In this document: positions 56,498 to 64,000 of the stretch, in pieces
Layout: each line of letters begins with the position of its first letter
Position numbering within the stretch: the stretch's first letter is position 1
Assembly (NCBI RefSeq): GCF_002163755.1
Contig: NZ_CP015863.1
Span: 1-64,000 of the forward strand
Direction of reading: 5' to 3'
Origin: Vibrio campbellii CAIM 519 = NBRC 15631 = ATCC 25920
GTDB lineage: Bacteria > Pseudomonadota > Gammaproteobacteria > Enterobacterales > Vibrionaceae
Length of the DNA stretch: 64,000 bases
Program-made: the position numbers and the translations under genes
The notes under the pieces: generated by a model
The model's database searches: none
Seen by the model: the letters and a program-made list of their open reading frames with translations, nothing else
What the model was told of the DNA's origin: nothing

Positions 56498-58564
56498 ATG
56501 GCAAAAGAATTTCTAATCGAGCTAGGCACAGAAGAGCTACCACCAACACAACTTCGCACTCTAGCTGAAGCATTCGCAGCAAACTTCGAAGCAGAACTAA
56601 AAGGCGCTGAGCTTGCTCACGAAGGCGTTAAATGGTTCGCGGCGCCTCGTCGTCTTGCACTTAAAGTTGCAGCACTAGCAGACAGCCAGTCTGACAAAGT
56701 TGTTGAAAAACGAGGCCCTGCGGTTTCTGCAGCGTTTGACGCGGAAGGCAACCCAACAAAAGCGGCTCAAGGCTGGGCACGCGGTTGTGGCATCACGGTT
56801 GACCAAGCAGAGCGCATGGTTACAGACAAAGGTGAATGGCTACTGTTCAAACAAGAAGTGAAAGGTCAGCCAACGTCTGAGATCGTAGTTGAACTTGCAG
56901 CGAAAGCACTAGCAAACCTACCTATCGCAAAACCAATGCGCTGGGGTAACAAAACGACTCAATTTATCCGTCCAGTTAAGACGCTAACCATGCTAATGGG
57001 CAGCGACCTAATCGAAGGCGAGATCCTTGGTGTCGCTTCTGACCGCACTATCCGTGGTCACCGCTTCATGGGTGAGCAAGAGTTCACTATCGATTCTGCT
57101 GAACAATACCCTGCGATCCTAGAAGAGCGCGGTAAAGTAATGGCAGATTACGAAGCGCGTAAAGCAATCATCCTAGCTGACGCACAAAAAGCGGCAGCAG
57201 CGGTTGGCGGTATCGCTGATCTAGAAGATGACCTAGTAGAAGAAGTAACGTCTCTGGTTGAATGGCCAGTAGTACTAACAGCGAAGTTCGAAGAAGAGTT
57301 CCTAAAAGTGCCTTCTGAAGCGTTGGTGTACACCATGAAAGGTGACCAAAAATACTTCCCTGTTTACGATGACAACAAGAAGCTACTACCTAACTTCATC
57401 TTCGTATCGAACATCGAATCAAAAGAGCCTCGTTACGTAATCGAAGGTAACGAGAAAGTGGTTCGTCCTCGCCTTGCTGACGCAGAGTTCTTCTTCAACA
57501 CAGACCGTAAGCGTCCGCTTATCGACCGTCTGCCTGAACTAGAGCAAGCGATCTTCCAAAAGCAGCTGGGTACGATCAAAGATAAAACAGACCGCATCAC
57601 AGAACTTGCTGGCTACATTGCTGAGCAAATCGGTGCTGACGTTGAGAAATCAAAGCGTGCTGGTCTACTAGCAAAATGTGACCTAATGACCTCAATGGTA
57701 TTCGAATTCACGGATACTCAAGGTGTTATGGGGATGCACTACGCTCGTCACGACGGTGAAGCAGAAGAAGTTGCAGTAGCACTGAACGAGCAATACATGC
57801 CTCGTTTCGCAGGTGATGAACTGCCATCTAACGGCGTTTCAACTGCAGTTGCAATGGCAGACAAGCTAGACACTATCGTAGGTATCTTCGGTATTGGTCA
57901 AGCACCTAAAGGCAGCGACCCATTCGCACTACGCCGCGCATCTCTAGGTGTACTACGTATCATCGTTGAATACGGCTACAACCTAGATCTTGTTGACCTA
58001 GTAGCGAAAGCGAAGTCACTGTTTGGCGACCGCCTAACCAACGACAACGTTGAACAAGACGTTATCGAGTTCATGCTTGGTCGTTTCCGTGCTTGGTACC
58101 AAGACGAAGGGTTCAGCGTAGACATCATCCAAGCGGTTCTAGCTCGTCGTCCGACGAAACCAGCAGACTTCGACCAACGAGTTAAAGCGGTTTCACACTT
58201 CCGTGAACTAGAAGCAGCAGAGTCTCTAGCAGCAGCGAACAAACGTGTAGGTAACATCCTAGCGAAATTCGACGGCGAGCTAGCAGCAGACATCGACCTA
58301 GCACTTCTACAAGAAGACGCAGAGAAAGCACTAGCAGAAAGCGTTGAAGTAATGACAGAAGCGCTAGAGCCAGCATTTGCTACAGGTAACTATCAAGAAG
58401 CCCTAAGTAAGCTAGCTGACCTACGTGAACCAGTTGATGCGTTCTTTGATAACGTAATGGTAATGGCAGACGACGAAGCACTTAAGAAGAACCGTCTGAC
58501 ACTACTGAACAACCTGCGTAACCTGTTCCTACAGATCGCAGACATTTCTTTGCTTCAAAAGTAA
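56498..58564 (+). CDS. glyS: glycyl-tRNA synthetase beta subunit
   Basis: Beta subunit that binds tRNA-Gly for the synthetase. The 688-aa protein (E. coli 689) begins EFLIELGTEELPPTQLRTLA and has the HD-like and anticodon-binding C-terminal region ending NNLRNLFLQIADISLL. GGGGTAGAG precedes the ATG. Second gene of glyQS; a terminator follows. Confidence 0.97.
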   Translation: MAKEFLIELGTEELPPTQLRTLAEAFAANFEAELKGAELAHEGVKWFAAPRRLALKVAALADSQSDKVVEKRGPAVSAAFDAEGNPTKAAQGWARGCGITVDQAERMVTDKGEWLLFKQEVKGQPTSEIVVELAAKALANLPIAKPMRWGNKTTQFIRPVKTLTMLMGSDLIEGEILGVASDRTIRGHRFMGEQEFTIDSAEQYPAILEERGKVMADYEARKAIILADAQKAAAAVGGIADLEDDLVEEVTSLVEWPVVLTAKFEEEFLKVPSEALVYTMKGDQKYFPVYDDNKKLLPNFIFVSNIESKEPRYVIEGNEKVVRPRLADAEFFFNTDRKRPLIDRLPELEQAIFQKQLGTIKDKTDRITELAGYIAEQIGADVEKSKRAGLLAKCDLMTSMVFEFTDTQGVMGMHYARHDGEAEEVAVALNEQYMPRFAGDELPSNGVSTAVAMADKLDTIVGIFGIGQAPKGSDPFALRRASLGVLRIIVEYGYNLDLVDLVAKAKSLFGDRLTNDNVEQDVIEFMLGRFRAWYQDEGFSVDIIQAVLARRPTKPADFDQRVKAVSHFRELEAAESLAAANKRVGNILAKFDGELAADIDLALLQEDAEKALAESVEVMTEALEPAFATGNYQEALSKLADLREPVDAFFDNVMVMADDEALKKNRLTLLNNLRNLFLQIADISLLQK

Positions 58565-58598
58565 TTCATTGCTCTTCGAAGTGATTAAGAAATAAGTA

Positions 58599-58627
58599 AA
58601 AGGGAAGCATCTGCTTCCCTTTTTTGT
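58599..58627 (+). terminator. Rho-independent terminator after glyS
   Basis: Stem AAGGGAAGCA/TGCTTCCCTT and T6, 35 nt after the stop. The gap to avtA shows no gene. Confidence 0.9.
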
Positions 58628-58808
58628 TGCTCTTTTTTCCTTTTTATCTCGTACCTCTGGTTTGATGACAGAGTTTTTTCTTTTTCGGCTTAATTCACAC
58701 TTTGCGTCGTATAGACATTAAGGTAAGGTCAAGGATTATCCTATTGACCAGTCAAAGACTGGCGTTAAGACACATAAAGCAATCACAATGAATTAGGTAT
58801 AACGACAA

Positions 58809-60062
58809 ATGCAGTTCTCAAAGTTTGGTGAAAAATTTAATCAGTATTCAGGTATCACGCAGTTAATGGACGATTTGAATGATGGTCTGCGCACACCGGG
58901 TGCCATCATGCTCGGTGGAGGCAACCCAGCCGCCATTCCTGCCATGCTCGATTACTTTCGCCAAGCCAGTAAGGAAATGCTCGCCAGTGGGGAGCTTGTC
59001 GCCGCCCTCGCCAACTATGATGGTCCGCAGGGTAAAGACGCGTTCGTTAAAGCGTTGGCTCAGTTATTCCGTGAAACTTACGGCTGGGATATTTCCGAGA
59101 AAAACATCAGCCTAACTAACGGCAGCCAAAGTGGCTTCTTCTACTTGTTCAACTTACTAGCAGGTCAGCAGCCAGACGGTTCGCACAAGAAAGTGCTACT
59201 GCCTATCGCGCCTGAGTACATCGGTTATGGTGATGCGGGCATTGATGAAGATATCTTTGTCTCTTACCACCCAGAAATCGAGCTGTTGGATAACGGTCTG
59301 TTTAAATACCACGTCGACTTTGAGCAGCTCACCGTCGATGACTCTGTTGCGGCAATCTGCGCGTCTCGCCCAACCAACCCTACGGGTAACGTACTGACAG
59401 ATGAAGAAGTACGTAAGCTGGACAAGCTAGCACGTGAGAACAACATTCCGCTGATCATTGATAATGCCTACGGTCTGCCGTTCCCGAATATCATTTTTGA
59501 AGATGTCGAATCGTTCTGGAATGAAAACACCATCCTTTGCATGAGCCTATCTAAACTTGGCTTGCCGGGCGTGCGTTGTGGCATTGTGATTGCGAGTGAG
59601 GAAATCACGCAAGCGTTGACCAATATGAACGGCATCATCAGCTTAGCTCCAGGCAGTGTTGGTCCAGCGCTGGCAAACCACATCATTGGTAAAGGCGATC
59701 TGCTTAAACTGAGCTCAGAGGTGATTAAGCCGTTTTACAAGCAGAAGTCGCAACGTGCGGTTGAACTGCTCCAAGAAGCGATTACCGATGAGCGCTTTCG
59801 TATTCACAAACCGGAAGGCGCTATCTTCTTGTGGTTATGGTTCGATGAACTGCCAATTACGACAATGGAACTGTACCAACGCTTGAAAGCGCGTGGGGTC
59901 TTGATTGTTCCGGGTGAATACTTCTTTATTGGTCAGAAGGACGAGTGGGATCATGCGCACCAATGTTTGCGTATGAACTACGTTCAAGATGATGAGATGA
60001 TGCAAAAAGGCATTGCGATTATCGCAGAAGAAGTGGAAAAGGCTTACCGCGAAGGTAAATAG
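58809..60062 (+). CDS. avtA: valine-pyruvate aminotransferase AvtA
   Basis: PLP enzyme that makes alanine and 2-ketoisovalerate from valine and pyruvate (transaminase C). The 417-aa protein matches E. coli AvtA in FGEKFNQYSGITQLMDDL, GGGNPA, NYDGPQGKDAF, the ASRPTNPTGNV loop, NAYGLPFP, and the PLP lysine in SLSKLGLPGVRCG. Monocistronic, ending in a terminator shared with ibpA. Confidence 0.95.
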   Translation: MQFSKFGEKFNQYSGITQLMDDLNDGLRTPGAIMLGGGNPAAIPAMLDYFRQASKEMLASGELVAALANYDGPQGKDAFVKALAQLFRETYGWDISEKNISLTNGSQSGFFYLFNLLAGQQPDGSHKKVLLPIAPEYIGYGDAGIDEDIFVSYHPEIELLDNGLFKYHVDFEQLTVDDSVAAICASRPTNPTGNVLTDEEVRKLDKLARENNIPLIIDNAYGLPFPNIIFEDVESFWNENTILCMSLSKLGLPGVRCGIVIASEEITQALTNMNGIISLAPGSVGPALANHIIGKGDLLKLSSEVIKPFYKQKSQRAVELLQEAITDERFRIHKPEGAIFLWLWFDELPITTMELYQRLKARGVLIVPGEYFFIGQKDEWDHAHQCLRMNYVQDDEMMQKGIAIIAEEVEKAYREGK

Positions 60063-60132
60063 ACTTGTTAACTCAGCCGTTGTTCTCTTTGAAATTACGG
60101 CTTTGAAATAGCAGCTTTGAAAGCCCCAAACT

Positions 60133-60161
60133 AAAAAGAGCGCCCATATGGCGCTCTTTCT
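60133..60161. terminator. bidirectional terminator between avtA and ibpA
   Basis: Stem AAAGAGCGCC/GGCGCTCTTT between convergent genes, with A-run and T-rich flanks. Confidence 0.85.
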
Positions 60162-60202
60162 CATTCTATAACCGGGTGGTTAACTGAAATGTCATCAGCT
60201 GA

Positions 60203-60640
60203 TTAGCTGTTTTCAATCAGATTGTTGCCACCGATAGCAATCTTACGCGGTTGCATCGCTTCTGGAATTTCACGAACTAAATCGATATGAAGTAGACCGT
60301 TTTCCATTGATGCACCAACGACTTTTACGTAATCCGCAAGTTGGAATTTACGTTCAAAATCGCGCTCCGCAATACCTTGGTAAACGTAGTTTTTACCTTC
60401 TTCGGCTTTACGCTCGCCCTTCACGATCAACATGTTTTCGTTTTGAGTCAAATCGAGCTGATCTTCAGCAAAACCAGCGACTGCCATAGTAATACGGTAG
60501 TTATGCTCGTCTTTTTGCTCGATGTTGTATGGAGGGTAGCCGCCAGAAGTGTTCTTCGCAGAGCTTGCTTCCATCAGGTTAAACAGACGGTCGAAGCCAA
60601 TTGCATTACGGTATAGTGGTGAGAAATCTACATTACGCAT
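60203..60640 (-). CDS. ibpA: small heat-shock protein IbpA (Hsp20 family)
   Basis: Holdase chaperone that coats aggregating proteins and keeps them ready for ClpB and DnaK. The 145-aa protein has the N-terminal FSPLYRNAIGFDRLF, the alpha-crystallin domain from YPPYNIEQ to about residue 125, including ENGLLHIDLVREIPE, and the IxI-type anchor KIAIG. The 5' untranslated region folds as a ROSE-like thermometer over the ribosome-binding site. Confidence 0.94.
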   Translation of the reverse strand: MRNVDFSPLYRNAIGFDRLFNLMEASSAKNTSGGYPPYNIEQKDEHNYRITMAVAGFAEDQLDLTQNENMLIVKGERKAEEGKNYVYQGIAERDFERKFQLADYVKVVGASMENGLLHIDLVREIPEAMQPRKIAIGGNNLIENS

Positions 60641-60643
60641 AAT

Positions 60644-60745
60644 CTATCCTCTTTTAAGCAATAGTCTTAGCCCAGATGAAGGTCATCCACGTGGCGTATT
60701 TATGCAAGAAAACGCCGAGCTAAGGGATCCGATGATTCATTCCTC
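60644..60745 (-). promoter_or_regulatory. ROSE-like RNA thermometer of ibpA
   Basis: The last hairpin before the ATG (60644-60664, minus strand) is CTA-T-TGCT pairing with AGGATAG. The conserved U-U-G-C-U of ROSE elements faces the Shine-Dalgarno AGGA, with the typical G.G pair and one bulged base. Two more hairpins lie upstream: GATGA/TCATC (60677-60689) and GGCGT/ACGCC (60694-60717). Heat would melt the weak last hairpin and allow translation. Confidence 0.8.
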
Positions 60746-61048
60746 TGACCTACTCTTTAGGTGCGGGGACATGATGTCGAATCTAGGGTCAAGTTGTGTA
60801 CTAATACTGAGCATCCTCTCCTGAGCGACCTCGTTTAGCGATTCCAGAGGCGCTGTTCTTCTCTTGTTGAGCAAGCTAGCCATCTCTCTTCATAACTAGA
60901 TATAAGGTCGAAAAATGGGCTTTCAAGGGCTCCAGTGAAAATATTTTTAGCTCCCCGACTCGATCACCCCTCCCTCTCGAAGCGTTCCCATATTCATAGG
61001 CGCAGTCGTTCTCGTATCTCGACTCTTTTATCTCGTTTCTAGCCCAAT

Positions 61049-61083
61049 AAAAAAACGCCACCTCTTGCGAGATGGCGTTTTTA
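61049..61083 (-). terminator. Rho-independent terminator after gyrB
   Basis: Stem AAAACGCCATCTC/GAGGTGGCGTTTT and T-run on the minus strand, 26 nt after the gyrB stop. Between this and the ibpA leader (60746-61048) I see only promoter-like sequence and no gene. Confidence 0.9.
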
Positions 61084-61108
61084 GTATGATTTGACTGAGT
61101 CTGTCCGA

Positions 61109-63526
61109 CTACACGTCTAGGTTTGCTACTTTCAGCGCGTTTTCTTCGATGAAGTTACGACGCGGCTCAACTTGGTCACCCATTAACGTTGTGAACAATT
61201 GGTCTGCGCCTACCGCATCCTCAATAGTTACTTGCATCATGCGACGTGTCTCTGGGTCCATTGTGGTTTCCCAAAGCTGATCTGGGTTCATCTCACCTAG
61301 ACCTTTGTAGCGCTGTAGGCTTAGACCACGACGCGACTCTTTGATTAGCCACTCAAGTGCCGATGCAAAGCTTGATACCGACTGAGTACGCTCACCACGC
61401 TTGATGTAAGCGCCTTCTTCTAGCAGGCCGTCTAACGCTTCAGATAGATCCGCTAGCTTGCCGTACTCTTTCGAGTTCAGTAGGTCGATGCTCAGTGCGT
61501 AGTCGTGAGTCACACCGTGAGTACGTACGATGATCTTAGGTAGGTTTAGACCTAGCTCTTCGTGTTGCTCAACTTCGAAACTGTATTGGCTTGCGCCTAC
61601 TTCTTTCGCGTTTAGCTGTTCAACTAGCTGTTTTGTCCACGCTTCTACTGCTGCAGCATCGTGACATTGCTCTGCCGTTAGACGCGGCGTGTAGATTAGC
61701 TCATGAACTAGCGCGCTTGGGTAACGGCGGCTCATGCGAACCGCTAGCTTGATACCTGCGTTGTATTGCTGAACTAGCTTCTCTAGTGCTTCGCCTGCCA
61801 ATGCTGGCGCTTCTGCGTTTACGTGTAGCGATGCGTTATCAAGTGCCAAAGCAACTTGGTATTGGTTCATCGCGTCTTCATCTTTGATGTACTGCTCTTG
61901 CTTACCTTTCTTCACTTTGTAAAGCGGTGGCTGAGCGATGTACACGTAGCCACGCTCAATAAGCTCTGGCATTTGACGGTAGAAGAAGGTCAACAGTAGC
62001 GTACGGATGTGCGAACCATCGACGTCAGCATCGGTCATGATGATGATGTTGTGGTAACGCAGTTTGTCCGGGTTGTACTCGTCACGACCGATACCACAAC
62101 CTAGTGCAGTAATCAGCGTTGCTACCTCTTGAGAAGAAAGCATCTTGTCGAATCGCGCTTTTTCTACGTTAAGAATCTTACCTTTTAGCGGTAGGATTGC
62201 TTGGTTCTTACGGTTACGGCCTTGTTTTGCGGAGCCGCCTGCCGAATCACCCTCCACTATGTACAGTTCAGAGAGTGCAGGATCTTTTTCCTGACAGTCT
62301 GCAAGTTTGCCTGGTAGACCTGCTAGGTCTAGAGCGCCTTTACGACGAGTCATTTCACGAGCTTTACGCGCAGCTTCACGAGCACGAGCTGCGTCGATGA
62401 TTTTCGAACAAACCATCTTCGCTTCTGTCGGGTTCTCAATCAGGAACTCAGACAGTTTCTCACCCATTGCTGATTCAACCGCTGACTTCACTTCAGAAGA
62501 AACCAGTTTGTCTTTCGTTTGGCTAGAGAACTTCGGATCTGGCACTTTAACTGAAACAACCGCAGTTAGACCTTCACGCGCGTCATCACCAGACGTTGCT
62601 GTTTTCGCTTTCTTAGAGAAGCCTTCTTTGTCCATGAAAGAGTTCAGTGTACGCGTTAGCGCCGCACGGAAACCGGCAAGGTGAGTACCACCGTCACGTT
62701 GTGGGATGTTGTTAGTAAAACAGTAGATGTTCTCTTGGAAACCGTCATTCCACTGCATCGCAACTTCTACCGAGATGCCATCTTCGCGCTCAAAGTCGAA
62801 GTGGAAGATTTTCTCGATGATTGGTGTTTTGTTAGTGTTTAGGTGCTCAACGAACGCTTGGATACCACCTTCAAACATGAAGTGGTCGCTCTTGTCTGCT
62901 TCGCGCTCATCAACCAGTTTGATTGAAACACCAGAGTTCAGGAAGGAAAGTTCACGTAGACGCTTCGCTAGGATGTCGTAGTGAAATTCTGTGTTCGAGA
63001 ATGTTTCTGCACTTGGCCAGAAACGGATTTGTGTACCCGTTTTTTCAGTATCACCAATTACTGCTAGTGGCGCTTGAGGCTCACCATGATGGTAAGTTTG
63101 CGTATGGATATGACCGCCGCGGTGGATAGTCAGAACCACTTTCTCAGACAGTGCGTTTACTACTGAAACACCTACGCCGTGTAGACCGCCTGATACTTTG
63201 TATGAATTATCATCGAACTTACCACCAGCGTGAAGTACCGTCATGATAACTTCTGCAGCAGATACGTTTTCTTCTGGGTGCATTTCTGTTGGAATGCCAC
63301 GTCCATCATCCGTAACTGAAACCGAGTTGTCCTCATGAATTGTCACAACGATGTCTTTACAGTGACCTGCCAACGCTTCATCAATTGAGTTATCCACCAC
63401 CTCGAAGACCATGTGGTGAAGACCAGTGCCGTCGTCCGTGTCGCCGATGTACATACCTGGACGCTTACGTACCGCATCCAGACCCTTCAGTACCTTAATA
63501 CTCGATGAATCGTAATTTTCAGACAT
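61109..63526 (-). CDS. gyrB: DNA gyrase subunit B
   Basis: ATPase subunit of gyrase, which introduces negative supercoils. The 805-aa protein (E. coli 804) has the GHKL motifs EVVDNSIDEAL, DDGRGIP and GGLHGVGVSVVNALS. The TOPRIM motif EGDSAGGSA with DADVDGSHIRTLLLTFF and the extended C-terminal region of gammaproteobacterial GyrB are also present. It follows recF by 13 bp, the usual dnaA-dnaN-recF-gyrB order near the origin. Confidence 0.98.
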   Translation of the reverse strand: MSENYDSSSIKVLKGLDAVRKRPGMYIGDTDDGTGLHHMVFEVVDNSIDEALAGHCKDIVVTIHEDNSVSVTDDGRGIPTEMHPEENVSAAEVIMTVLHAGGKFDDNSYKVSGGLHGVGVSVVNALSEKVVLTIHRGGHIHTQTYHHGEPQAPLAVIGDTEKTGTQIRFWPSAETFSNTEFHYDILAKRLRELSFLNSGVSIKLVDEREADKSDHFMFEGGIQAFVEHLNTNKTPIIEKIFHFDFEREDGISVEVAMQWNDGFQENIYCFTNNIPQRDGGTHLAGFRAALTRTLNSFMDKEGFSKKAKTATSGDDAREGLTAVVSVKVPDPKFSSQTKDKLVSSEVKSAVESAMGEKLSEFLIENPTEAKMVCSKIIDAARAREAARKAREMTRRKGALDLAGLPGKLADCQEKDPALSELYIVEGDSAGGSAKQGRNRKNQAILPLKGKILNVEKARFDKMLSSQEVATLITALGCGIGRDEYNPDKLRYHNIIIMTDADVDGSHIRTLLLTFFYRQMPELIERGYVYIAQPPLYKVKKGKQEQYIKDEDAMNQYQVALALDNASLHVNAEAPALAGEALEKLVQQYNAGIKLAVRMSRRYPSALVHELIYTPRLTAEQCHDAAAVEAWTKQLVEQLNAKEVGASQYSFEVEQHEELGLNLPKIIVRTHGVTHDYALSIDLLNSKEYGKLADLSEALDGLLEEGAYIKRGERTQSVSSFASALEWLIKESRRGLSLQRYKGLGEMNPDQLWETTMDPETRRMMQVTIEDAVGADQLFTTLMGDQVEPRRNFIEENALKVANLDV

Positions 63527-63539
63527 GAGTTTCTCTCTT

Positions 63540-64000
63540 CTAGTTTGACTCTATCCTGCCATGTTCCACATGAAACAATTTGCCATTATCGTCCAACATA
63601 TCGGCGATTTGGCTTTCAGTGATAGAGCTTACAAATACTTGTGCGCCCGTCTCTTTCAAGCAGTCCGCTAGACGCTTGCGACGTTGGCTGTCTAATTCCG
63701 ACGCAAAGTCGTCAATTAGGTAAATACATTGTTTGCCGGTCATTTCGGTAAGGTGTTGTCCCTGCGCGACACGCAATGCACACACCATGAGTTTTAATTG
63801 ACCGCGTGACAAAACGTCCTCAACGGGCGTTCCGTTCACTTTAATGCGCAGATCAGCCTTGTTCGGACCGCTAAAGGTGTAGCCCAACGACTGATCACGC
63901 TCGAAATTTTTTTCTAGTATCTCATGATAAGGGGTATCTTTGTCCCAGCCACGATAATACTTTAATTGGATCTCAAATTCTGGCAAAAACGTCTGGCAGA
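63540..64000 (-). CDS. recF: RecF, C-terminal part (runs off the window)
   Basis: The last ~153 codons of RecF, the gap-repair ABC-type ATPase that loads RecA with RecO and RecR. The signature LSRGQLKLMVCALRVAQG, Walker B YLIDDFASELD and the D-loop region are present. The frame continues past 64000 as FLPEF upstream of FEIQLKYYRGWDK. The missing part is the N-terminal Walker A half. Confidence 0.95.
   Translation of the reverse strand, partial: CQTFLPEFEIQLKYYRGWDKDTPYHEILEKNFERDQSLGYTFSGPNKADLRIKVNGTPVEDVLSRGQLKLMVCALRVAQGQHLTEMTGKQCIYLIDDFASELDSQRRKRLADCLKETGAQVFVSSITESQIADMLDDNGKLFHVEHGRIESN
63562..63577 (+). promoter_or_regulatory. parS-like site at the end of recF (one mismatch)
   Basis: TGTTCCACATGAAACA differs from the consensus TGTTNCACGTGAAACA only by A for G in the centre. 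It lies in the last recF codons, closest to the origin. ParB binding is less certain than at the exact sites. Confidence 0.4.

Noticed and set aside
60761..60793. A heat-shock sigma-32 promoter for ibpA (CTTGAC and CCCCGCAC on the minus strand)
   Set aside because: The spacing is 19 bp, longer than the usual 13-17, and the second element matches poorly; kept only as a weak possibility.

Overview
The window is chromosomal DNA of a gammaproteobacterium of the family Vibrionaceae, most likely a Vibrio (large chromosome, Harveyi-clade-like; the species is not determined). The evidence is the gene order (recF-gyrB-ibpA-avtA-glySQ-mneA-tusA; fadAB-yigZ-trkH-hemG-rrn; thiCEFSGH next to an aminopeptidase P, a LysR gene, an MFS gene and tsrA; rho-trxA-rhlB-gppA) and protein sequences close to known Vibrio and E. 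coli proteins. The right edge runs into recF on the minus strand. In this family the order is dnaA-dnaN-recF-gyrB, so the replication origin should lie a few kb beyond position 64000. Three good ParB-binding parS sites (23021, 29854, 33778) and two one-mismatch sites (12629, 63562) fit an origin-proximal position.

Layout. 1-2760: the promoter-proximal part of an rRNA operon on the minus strand (23S start, tRNA-Ala, tRNA-Ile, 16S, promoters P1/P2). 2760-8620: fre, a small ferredoxin, ubiD, a periplasmic hypothetical, rho and trxA, all minus. 8729-11555: rhlB-gppA. 11759-14818: queuosine-precursor transporter yhhQ behind a preQ1-I riboswitch, a DUF3630 gene and recQ. 14995-19407: rarD, an AraC-type regulator, a LysE exporter and ggt. 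19606-20026: a CsrB-family sRNA with about 28 GGA motifs. 20227-22401: uvrD. 22681-25122: a bufferin-type operon (DUF2282 precursor, DUF692 MNIO enzyme, DUF2063 partner, DoxX). 25154-29763: tsrA, an MFS transporter with a divergent LysR regulator, a 51-codon small ORF and aminopeptidase P. 29899-36506: thiCEFSGH under a TPP riboswitch. 36568-38519: crcB and a Tat-exported multicopper oxidase behind a Fur-like box. 38713-44696: a complete second rRNA operon (16S, tRNA-Glu, -Lys, -Ala, -Val, 23S, 5S, tRNA-Asp). 44776-51070: hemG, trkH, yigZ, fadB, fadA. 51337-60062: acuI, a LysR gene, small membrane proteins, tusA, mneA behind a manganese riboswitch, glyQS, avtA. 60203-64000: ibpA with a ROSE-type RNA thermometer, gyrB and the 3' part of recF.

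The region is mostly housekeeping. No insertion sequence, prophage, integron or CRISPR array was found. Its notable content is regulatory RNA (preQ1, TPP and Mn2+ riboswitches, a ROSE thermometer, a CsrB sRNA), the bufferin operon whose bufB start codon lies inside a parS site, and three unusual proteins or gene arrangements: UbiD with a tandemly duplicated C-terminal segment, ThiE with a roughly 220-residue N-terminal extension, and a stand-alone ferredoxin translationally coupled between ubiD and fre. The two rRNA operons lie in the same orientation exactly 42,048 bp apart, with a shared block of about 1.78 kb around 16S.
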